From contig NZ_CP012601.1 of NCBI RefSeq assembly GCF_001278755.1, positions 248,001 to 312,000 on the forward strand: a stretch of 64,000 nt of DNA. The letters are read 5' to 3'. The position numbers and the translations under genes are program-made. The notes beneath the pieces were generated by a model. It ran no database searches and had not been told where the DNA came from. It was given only the letters and a program-made list of their open reading frames with translations. This document shows positions 58,233 to 64,000 of this stretch, one piece after another (within the stretch, counting starts at the first letter, position 1; each line of letters opens with the position of its first letter). The stretch comes from Bacillus sp. FJAT-22090. Lineage in GTDB: Bacteria > Bacillota > Bacilli > Bacillales_A > Planococcaceae.

Positions 58233-59408
58233 TTGCCAAAAGTAGTGTGGCTTTTAATTGTTGGAATGTTTATTAATACGACTGGAAATTCTTTTTTGTG
58301 GCCATTACATACGATTTATATGCATGATCATTTGGGGCAATCTTTAACTGTTGCTGGATTTGTTCTAATGATAAATGCTGGGACTGGTGTTATTGGTAAT
58401 CTATTAGGAGGATACCTGTTTGATCGTATTGGTGGATATAAATCTATCGTTTTCGGTATTATATTATCCATTATTCCTTTAATACTATTAACATTTTGGC
58501 ACGGTTGGCCAGAATATATTTGGTTTGTAGCCATTTTAGGTTTTAGTGGAGGTATTATATTTCCAAGCATGTATGCTTTGGTTGGAAGTGTATGGCCAGA
58601 AGGGGGAAGAAAAGCGTTTAACGCTATTTATCTGGCTCAAAATTTAGGGGTCGCTATAGGACCGGCAATAGCGGGTTTAGTAGCAGATCGTAATATAAAT
58701 AATATCTTTCTAGCTAATTTGCTAACATATGTATTATTTTTATTTATCGCTCTATTCTTTTATCGTAATATGTCAGCATCATCTAATAAGCATGTAGCTG
58801 TTATGAATGAACAAAAGAAAATCAATCAAAAAGCGCCTTTTTATGCAATGATGATTATAACTGTTGGTTATATGTTAACATGGATTGTTTATGTTCAATG
58901 GACTTCGACGATTTCTACATATGTGCTCGATTTAGGTATAACATTAAAACAATATAGCTTATTATGGACAATAAATGGTGCGCTTATTATTGCGGGTCAA
59001 CCTCTTATTAAACCAATTATTAAGAGATTGGAAAACAAGATTAAAGCACAAATGATTTTAGGAATAGTTATTTTCATGGGATCATTTGTAGTAGTTGCAT
59101 TTGCTGAAAGCTACGCTATGTTTATTACTGCTATGGTTATATTGACTATTGGAGAAATGTTCGTTTGGCCTGCCGTACCTACACTCGCTGATAAGTTAGC
59201 TCCGAAAGGTAGAGAAGGTTTTTATCAAGGAATTGTTAATAGTATGGCGACAATTGGTAGAATGATAGGACCTTTCATCGGAGGTATTTTGGTAGAAGCT
59301 TATGGCACACCAGTGATGATTCTAATTCTCACGAGCTTGATGGTCTTTGCGATAGTTACAAGTCTACTTTATGATCTTCCTCTTAAGAAGGTAGCGGATA
59401 ATGAATAA
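58233..59408 (+). CDS. MFS transporter (YttB-like)
   Basis: A 391-residue, 12-helix major facilitator. The start is taken as the TTG at 58233, giving MPKVVWLLIVGMFIN, with GAGGTG 6 nt upstream; a GTG at 58224 is the alternative. The much longer frame back to 58098 overlaps the divergent gene and adds polar residues. Loop 2-3 motif GGYLFDRIGGYKS; second-half motif PTLADKLAPKGREGFYQG. The substrate is unknown; it resembles B. subtilis YttB. Confidence 0.82.
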   Translation: MPKVVWLLIVGMFINTTGNSFLWPLHTIYMHDHLGQSLTVAGFVLMINAGTGVIGNLLGGYLFDRIGGYKSIVFGIILSIIPLILLTFWHGWPEYIWFVAILGFSGGIIFPSMYALVGSVWPEGGRKAFNAIYLAQNLGVAIGPAIAGLVADRNINNIFLANLLTYVLFLFIALFFYRNMSASSNKHVAVMNEQKKINQKAPFYAMMIITVGYMLTWIVYVQWTSTISTYVLDLGITLKQYSLLWTINGALIIAGQPLIKPIIKRLENKIKAQMILGIVIFMGSFVVVAFAESYAMFITAMVILTIGEMFVWPAVPTLADKLAPKGREGFYQGIVNSMATIGRMIGPFIGGILVEAYGTPVMILILTSLMVFAIVTSLLYDLPLKKVADNE

Positions 59409-59410
59409 AT

Positions 59411-59436
59411 AAAAACACCGTTTCTACGGTGTTTTT
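59411..59436 (+). terminator. Terminator after the MFS gene
   Basis: AAAAACACCGT/ACGGTGTTTTT with a 4-nt loop and a T-run. Confidence 0.9.
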
Positions 59437-59517
59437 TTATTTGTTGATTCTTAAATTGCGGAACATATGTAGTAGTTAAATATATTATGTTTTAAAGCAA
59501 ACGAAAGATTTCAAAAC

Positions 59518-59638
59518 GGATGTGCGCTAGCCGCACGCTACGCATGAGCCTCCGCAGGATGATTCGCTCCTTCGTCGCTCGCCCATCCTTTGCGGGGTCT
59601 CATTCTTCGCGCTCCTGCGGCGTGTAAGGCGCACATCC
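59518..59638. repeat. Repeat element A, complete
   Basis: A 121-bp GC-rich block with perfect 10-bp terminal inverted repeats GGATGTGCGC (59518-59527) and GCGCACATCC (59629-59638). The inside contains GAGCCTCCGCAGGATGA and GCGGGGTCTCATTC. No coding sense. Confidence 0.85.
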
Positions 59639-59802
59639 TGGACATTATCCGATAAAGATAGAAAAAAATCTATGAAAAGTAAGCCTTCATCCTATTCTCA
59701 GATAATTGTTTTTCGATGAAATTGAGTTTTAAACAAGTTAAAGAATTATTAATTAATAAGTCATATAAATAGAAACTTCTTTATTCATTGAATAGCATAC
59801 AC

Positions 59803-59904
59803 TGGCAATCGCGCCTTGCCAGCCGCATGACGTGCCGTATGAGACAGAAGTATGCGCTTGCGCATACAGCGGCTCATGCGGACGTGCGGCCAGCGCGAAT
59901 GCCA
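59803..59904. repeat. Repeat element B, copy 1
   Basis: A 102-bp block ending in near-perfect 12-bp inverted repeats TGGCAATCGCGC/GCGCGAATGCCA. The centre is a perfect TATGCGC-TT-GCGCATA hairpin. Intermediate arms also pair (CCGTATGAG with CTCATGCGG). Homology with copy 2 extends from about 59797 to 59922. Confidence 0.88.
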
Positions 59905-59970
59905 ATAGATAAGTAGTATTCCCTTTTGACAATAGTTAAATTAATCTTCTAATTACAGAGTAGAACTCGT

Positions 59971-60024
59971 ATGTGCGCTTGCCGCATGCTATCCATGAGC
60001 CTCCGCAGGATGAATCGCTCCTTC
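59971..60024. repeat. Repeat element A', truncated copy
   Basis: Begins ATGTGCGCTTGCCGCA and matches the first half of element A, including GAGCCTCCGCAGGATGA and CGCTCCTTC, then stops in AT-rich DNA. The right terminal repeat is missing. Confidence 0.8.
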
Positions 60025-60088
60025 ATTTAAAGTATTATTTTTTAACAATCTAATAATAGAATCTACATTTTTTATCAAGAGGATACAC

Positions 60089-60190
60089 TGGCAATCGCGC
60101 CTTGCAAGCCGCATGACGTGCCGTATGAGACAGATGGATGCGCTTGCGCATACAGCGACTCATGCGGACGTGCGGCCAGCGCGAATGCCA
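60089..60190. repeat. Repeat element B, copy 2
   Basis: Same 102-bp length and ends as copy 1 with only a few substitutions, for example GATGCGC in place of TATGCGC at the central hairpin. Homology covers about 60083-60208. Confidence 0.88.
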
Positions 60191-60362
60191 CTAGATAAGT
60201 AATATTCCTAATTAAGCTTTGGGTGGAAAAGGGTTATGCATTTACAAGATGACTCTCTTCTTTTTCAATAGTGAGATTTAGATAATCAAGCAAGGGAATT
60301 GATTAATTGTCTAACTTTTGAGATTATAAGACAGAAGTTGTTTCCAAGAAGGAGGGGAAAAA

Positions 60363-61706
60363 ATGGATAGTTTATTGGGAAAATTGTCAGTATCAGTGCT
60401 GGCACAAATATTAGAGAATGCATTCCAGTGGTTTGTTGTTGTCGATAAAGATTCTAACATACTTTATATGAATGAAGATTATTGCCGGTTTCTTGAAGTT
60501 ACGAAGGAAAATGCAATTGGACAGCATGTTGCGGAAGTAATTGAAAATACAAAAATGCATGAAGTAATCAAGTCAGGGGTTGCAGATATAGCATCACCTC
60601 ATTACATAAAGGGAACGTACATGCTGGCGAACCGTGTTCCACTTGTTGTCGATGGTGAAATTGTCGGTGCATTCGGTAGTGTTATATTTCGAGATATGTC
60701 GGATTGGAAAAAGCTAAGCTCGCACGTTCGTACAACGATGGAACGCATACAGTTAAATAAAGAAGATAATAGTTATAAAGAGTACCATTTAGTAAATATT
60801 AAAGGCACTTCTGTCGCAATGCGTAAAATAAAAGAAACAATTGAAATGATAGCTCCGAGTGATTTGCCGGTTTTAATCGAAGGAGAAAGTGGTACGGGAA
60901 AAGAAATGTTTGCACATAGTATTCATCAGCTTTCTGATCGATCAGATGAACTTTTTGTTAAGGTGAATTGTGCTGCAGTTCCTCCAGAACTATTAGAGGA
61001 GGAATTATTCGGTAAGCTCGATGTGATTACAGGACATTTACGAAAAGGAAGATATCAGCAAGCAGATAAAGGGACACTCTTTATAGATGAGATCAGCGCA
61101 CTTCCTGTAACACTGCAAGCAAAGCTTTTACGGGCAATGCAAGACAAAGAAGTTGTATGTATGCACTCTGAGAAGGGGGAACAAGTAAACGTTCGAATTT
61201 TGGCAGCATCTAATGTGTCCCTATCTAAATTAGTGGAGGAAAAGAAGTTTCGAGAAGATTTATTTTATCGAATCCAAGCAATTACCCTATCCATCCCACC
61301 ACTTCGAGACCGTATGGAAGACTTCACAGAGCTATTGAACCATTTCTTGCAAAAATTTGTTGTTCAGGCAGGACGTCGTAAAGTAGTTTTAGCTACGAAG
61401 ACAAGAGAAATACTACAATCCTATCATTGGCCAGGAAACGTTACCGAATTGCAAAATGTTCTTCAAGCTGCAGTATATTTAGCAGAGGATGATATTATTT
61501 TACCTAACGCATTACCAGTGCAAGTAAAGAAAAGGAATGCTTTATCTTTTCAAACTTCAGGTAAGCTAGCAAATATTTTACTAGATGTTGAAAAAAATGT
61601 GATTCGAGATTTACTAGAAGAAGAGCCTAATAAAGCGGTGATTGCTGAGCAATTAGGTATTAGCCGTTCCACACTTTATGAAAAAATAAAAAAATACAAC
61701 TTATGA
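60363..61706 (+). CDS. PAS/AAA+/Fis enhancer-binding-type regulator with altered GAFTGA loop
   Basis: A 447-residue regulator. PAS domain (about residues 15-115: WFVVVDKDSNILYMNEDY), AAA+ domain (about 145-370) and C-terminal Fis helix-turn-helix (VIAEQLGISRSTLYEKIKK). Walker A is GESGTGKEM, Walker B GTLFIDEI, and the arginine-finger region is FREDLFYRI, so ATPase function looks intact. The sigma-54-contact loop reads LFGKLDVITGHLRKGR where LFGHEKGAFTGA is expected. It most likely controls the downstream CoA-transferase operon. The PAS ligand is unknown. Confidence 0.88.
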   Translation: MDSLLGKLSVSVLAQILENAFQWFVVVDKDSNILYMNEDYCRFLEVTKENAIGQHVAEVIENTKMHEVIKSGVADIASPHYIKGTYMLANRVPLVVDGEIVGAFGSVIFRDMSDWKKLSSHVRTTMERIQLNKEDNSYKEYHLVNIKGTSVAMRKIKETIEMIAPSDLPVLIEGESGTGKEMFAHSIHQLSDRSDELFVKVNCAAVPPELLEEELFGKLDVITGHLRKGRYQQADKGTLFIDEISALPVTLQAKLLRAMQDKEVVCMHSEKGEQVNVRILAASNVSLSKLVEEKKFREDLFYRIQAITLSIPPLRDRMEDFTELLNHFLQKFVVQAGRRKVVLATKTREILQSYHWPGNVTELQNVLQAAVYLAEDDIILPNALPVQVKKRNALSFQTSGKLANILLDVEKNVIRDLLEEEPNKAVIAEQLGISRSTLYEKIKKYNL

Positions 61707-61712
61707 CCTAAA

Positions 61713-61748
61713 TTCCGACTTATCGGATTATATTCCGATAAGTCGGAA
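61713..61748. promoter_or_regulatory. Perfect palindrome made of two TCCGA-N4-TCGGA dyads
   Basis: TTCCGACTTATCGGA (61713-61727) and TCCGATAAGTCGGAA (61734-61748) are exact inverse complements around a 6-nt loop. Each half is also a dyad TCCGA-N4-TCGGA, with starts 20 bp apart. No T-run follows on either strand, so an operator or upstream activator site fits better than a terminator. Confidence 0.6.
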
Positions 61749-61890
61749 AAAAAATGGTGTTGTAAAATGTGATTATATTTTATTTTAATGCAAAAGTTGT
61801 CCAGTTTTTCAGAATAATTATGTGTTAAATTGACTAATAGTTGTCACAAATGGTATTGCGTGAAAATTTAGAATCTGTTTTAATTACATG

Positions 61891-61904
61891 TGAAAGCGCT
61901 TTTA
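61891..61904 (+). promoter_or_regulatory. cre-like site (CcpA) upstream of scoA
   Basis: TGAAAGCGCTTTTA differs from the catabolite-responsive consensus TGWAANCGNTNWCA at one position. It lies 33 bp before the scoA ATG, where CcpA binding would repress. Confidence 0.6.
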
Positions 61905-61936
61905 TTTCGCATCAAAAATGTAAGGAGGAAATGCAA

Positions 61937-62626
61937 ATGAAGCCGATTTATTCTTCTGCAGAGGAAGCGGTAAAAGAAATACAAGATGGTGCAACATTGA
62001 TGGTTGGAGGTTTCGGCTTAGTCGGAATTCCAGAAAAATTAATACTTGCATTAGTTGAGAAAGGTGTTAAGGATTTAACGGTCATTTCTAACAATTGTGG
62101 AGTGGACGATTGGGGTTTAGGACTTTTATTAAATAATAAGCAAATTAAAAAAATGATAGGTTCATATGTTGGTGAGAACAAAGAATTTGAACGTCAAGTG
62201 CTAGCAGGGGAAATTGAAGTTGAGTTAACCCCTCAAGGAACACTTGCAGAAAAAATAAGAGCTGGTGGAGCAGGAATTCCAGCATTTTTCACACCGGCTG
62301 GAGTTGGTACTACAATAGCTGATGGAAAAGAAATTCGTATTTATGATGGAAAAGAATATGTGTTGGAAGAATCACTACGTGCTGACTTTGCGCTCATTCG
62401 AGCTTCAAAAGCAGATAAGTTTGGAAATCTTATCTATAACAAAACGGCTCAAAACTTCAATCCTATGATGGCCGCAGCAGGAAAGATTACTATTGCAGAA
62501 GTTGAAGAAATCGTGGAAACAGGAGATTTAGATCCTGCCATTATTCACACACCAAGCATTTATGTACAAGGCCTGTTACAAGCCAATCAAGAAAAACGGA
62601 TTGAACGATTAATGACACGTTCATAG
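61937..62626 (+). CDS. scoA: 3-oxoacid CoA-transferase subunit A
   Basis: A 229-residue class I CoA-transferase alpha subunit. The ATG at 61937 has TAAGGAGG 8 nt upstream; the longer frame from 61841 would cover the cre-like site. Typical motifs are the glycine-rich [34 protein letters not shown] and [16 protein letters not shown]. With ScoB it moves CoA between succinyl-CoA and acetoacetate, so ketone bodies or short-chain acids can be used. First gene of scoA-scoB-transporter. Confidence 0.93.
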   Translation: MKPIYSSAEEAVKEIQDGATLMVGGFGLVGIPEKLILALVEKGVKDLTVISNNCGVDDWGLGLLLNNKQIKKMIGSYVGENKEFERQVLAGEIEVELTPQGTLAEKIRAGGAGIPAFFTPAGVGTTIADGKEIRIYDGKEYVLEESLRADFALIRASKADKFGNLIYNKTAQNFNPMMAAAGKITIAEVEEIVETGDLDPAIIHTPSIYVQGLLQANQEKRIERLMTRS

Positions 62627-62642
62627 ATGGGAGAGATTTCAA

Positions 62643-63305
62643 GTGACAAAATTATCAAGTAGAGAACTAATTGCTATTCGAGCAGAGAAGGAAATAGAAG
62701 ATGGAAATTATGTGAATTTAGGTATTGGTATACCTACATTAGTTGCCAATTATATTTCTCCAAATAAAACAGTAGTATTACAATCAGAAAACGGACTTCT
62801 TGGAATTGGTCCTTATCCGACTCAAGATGAAGTAGATCCAGACCTAATCAATGCAGGAAAAGAAACCGTTACGACTATTCCCGGTTCTGCTTTCTTTTCA
62901 AGTGCAGAATCATTTGCAATGATACGTGGTGGCCATGTGGATGTTGCAATCCTAGGTGGAATGGAGGTTTCTGAAAAAGGAGACCTTGCAAACTGGATGA
63001 TTCCTGGAAAGATGATTAAAGGGATGGGCGGTGCTATGGATTTAGTGCATGGTGCTAAAAAAACGATTGTAATCATGGATCATGTTGCAAAAGATGGTTC
63101 GCCAAAAATTAAAAAAGAGTGCTCTCTTCCGTTAACAGGAAAAGGAGTAGTCGACAAAATTATTACAGACCGTGCCACTATAGAAGTGACACCGGAAGGA
63201 CTTGTACTTAAAGAGGTGTACGAGGGGTACACCGTACAAGATATTATTGACTCAACAGAAGCTTCTTTAAATGTTGATAATGTAAAAGAAAATGTTGAGT
63301 TTTAA
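62643..63305 (+). CDS. scoB: 3-oxoacid CoA-transferase subunit B
   Basis: A 220-residue beta subunit. The catalytic Glu is Glu49 in [31 protein letters not shown] and [15 protein letters not shown] are also typical. The start is GTG with GGGAGAG upstream, 17 bp after scoA. Confidence 0.93.
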   Translation: MTKLSSRELIAIRAEKEIEDGNYVNLGIGIPTLVANYISPNKTVVLQSENGLLGIGPYPTQDEVDPDLINAGKETVTTIPGSAFFSSAESFAMIRGGHVDVAILGGMEVSEKGDLANWMIPGKMIKGMGGAMDLVHGAKKTIVIMDHVAKDGSPKIKKECSLPLTGKGVVDKIITDRATIEVTPEGLVLKEVYEGYTVQDIIDSTEASLNVDNVKENVEF

Positions 63306-63340
63306 TACTTCTTTATAAAACAATTCGGGGGGATTTGTTC

Positions 63341-64000
63341 ATGGAAGCATTAAGTATGATCGGCCTTATAGGAGGTCTGGCTTTACTTATTATCTTGACG
63401 ATGAAGGGTGTAAATATATTAATCGCTGGTCCAATATCAGCATTATTAGTTGCGTTAACGAGTGGAATGCCACTGTTTCCGCAATTGGCCGCTGAAGGGG
63501 AAGCAAATTTTGTAACAAGTTACATGACAGGTTTTACAGGATTTATTATGTCTTGGTATTTAATGTTCTTACTAGGAGCTGTCTTTGGGAAAGTTATGGA
63601 GGATAGCGGTGCGGCAGATTCCGTTTCAAAATGGATCGTTGATAAATTAGGAATGAAGTATGCAGTAATGGCTATCGTAATTGCCTGTGCAATCCTTACA
63701 TATGGAGGCGTAAGTTTGTTCGTTGTTGCGTTCTCTGTATATCCAATGGCAATCTCATTGTTTAAGCAAGCAGACTTACCGCGTCGTTTTATACCAGCAA
63801 CATTAGCGCTAGGCTCAGTTACGTTTACGATGACATCTGCAGGTTCACCTGAAATTCAAAACTGGATTCCAATTCAATTTTTAGGTACAGACGCTTATGC
63901 TGGTTGGGAAGTAAGTATTATTGTAGCAGCATTCATGGCGATTTTTGGGTATTGGTGGCTAAAACGTATTATCCAGAAAGCTGTTAATAAAGGGGAAAGA
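63341..64000 (+). CDS. GntP/short-chain-acid family permease, 3' end missing
   Basis: Starts at the ATG at 63341 with GGGGGGA upstream and is open to the last base of the window (220 codons). At least six transmembrane segments, beginning MEALSMIGLIGGLALLIILT; the later part has TYGGVSLFVVAFSVYPMAI and TMTSAGSPEIQNWIP. It resembles GntP-type transporters such as B. subtilis YxjC, found with scoA-scoB. It probably imports acetoacetate or 3-hydroxybutyrate; the substrate is inferred from context. Confidence 0.85.
   Translation, partial: MEALSMIGLIGGLALLIILTMKGVNILIAGPISALLVALTSGMPLFPQLAAEGEANFVTSYMTGFTGFIMSWYLMFLLGAVFGKVMEDSGAADSVSKWIVDKLGMKYAVMAIVIACAILTYGGVSLFVVAFSVYPMAISLFKQADLPRRFIPATLALGSVTFTMTSAGSPEIQNWIPIQFLGTDAYAGWEVSIIVAAFMAIFGYWWLKRIIQKAVNKGER

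Larger units (their letters stand above)
59437..60362. other. 926-bp gene-free region carrying four GC-rich repeat elements
   Basis: No credible coding frame was found. The AT-rich background is interrupted by GC-rich elements A (59518), B1 (59803), A' (59971) and B2 (60089). They lie directly upstream of the regulator gene at 60363, whose ribosome binding site is GGAGGGG. Confidence 0.8.

Noticed and set aside
59518-60190. CRISPR array or insertion sequence
   Set aside because: Repeats are about 100-120 bp with inverted ends, irregular spacing and no spacers of uniform size, and there is no transposase or cas gene nearby.
61713-61748. Rho-independent terminator after the regulator gene
   Set aside because: The hairpin is perfect, but A follows on the plus strand and no T-run follows on the minus strand. 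An operator is the better reading, though a processed 3' end is not excluded.
61749-61936. Sigma-54 promoter before scoA
   Set aside because: TTGTCAC and TTGC occur near 61841-61859, but the spacing is 3 bp too long, and no GG-N10-GC pair exists in the stretch.
61841-61936. Extended N-terminus of ScoA from 61841
   Set aside because: It would translate through the cre-like site and the AAGGAGG; homologous subunits begin close to the ATG at 61937.

Overview
The window comes from a low-GC, spore-forming-type Firmicute, most likely Bacillales in or near the Planococcaceae (Psychrobacillus, Lysinibacillus or Sporosarcina relatives). The evidence is a Bacillus-type rrn operon with a large trailing tRNA cluster, AAGGAGG-type ribosome binding sites, frequent TTG and GTG starts, an S-box riboswitch on metK, and long gene strings that match Bacillus subtilis neighbourhoods (pbpD-yuxJ-patB-yugE-yugI-yugJ, mrp-yufK, menFDHBE, pckA-metK-ytoA-ytpA, bpsA-bpsB, ytqA-ytqB, scoA-scoB). 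No prophage, insertion sequence, transposase or CRISPR array was seen.

Layout. 1-8040: end of a leucyl aminopeptidase gene, a Gly/Tyr-rich small protein, the seven-gene Mrp Na+/H+ antiporter operon and a divergent YufK-like membrane protein. 8217-16193: class A penicillin-binding protein, MFS exporter, cyclophilin lipoprotein, C-S lyase PatB, YugE, a small XRE regulator and an NSS symporter. 16262-19083: an ECF sigma factor with its own ECF-type promoter and a large membrane partner, then YugI. 19097-24735: arginine/proline/glutamate catabolism (RocR-like regulator, rocA, rocD, glutamate dehydrogenase). 24772-27689: YugJ alcohol dehydrogenase, a cation diffusion facilitator and MgtC. 27874-35487: tandem rrn promoters, 16S, 23S and 5S rRNA and 20 tRNA genes. 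35596-42981: menaquinone synthesis (menA divergent from menF-D-H-B and menE). 42986-48445: Zur-boxed zinc lipoprotein, YidD, Dps, small proteins, CPBP protease, NUDIX YtkD, a hydrolase. 48525-54812: pckA, SAM riboswitch and metK, gamma-carbonic anhydrase, a YtpA homologue lacking its nucleophile, malic enzyme. 54832-59408: type III polyketide synthase pair, tRNA wobble-uridine modification pair, MFS exporter. 59437-64000: a repeat-rich intergenic region, a bacterial enhancer-binding-type regulator and a ketone-body CoA-transferase operon with its transporter.

Main points for a second look. (i) A hairpin element of 111-117 nt occurs once in the 16S-23S spacer and three times in tandem (124-bp period) between tRNA-Asp and tRNA-Phe; its arms differ between copies in a compensatory way. 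(ii) GC-rich inverted-repeat elements sit at 12756-12875 and, in the order A-B-A'-B, at 59518-60190. (iii) Two enhancer-binding-protein-like regulators have abnormal sigma-54-contact features, and no -24/-12 promoter is visible upstream of either neighbouring operon; one of those operons carries a tandem dyad and a cre-like site. (iv) An autoregulated-looking ECF sigma factor is paired with a large membrane protein of unknown type.

All family assignments come from reading the translations and from remembered family knowledge. No database search was run.
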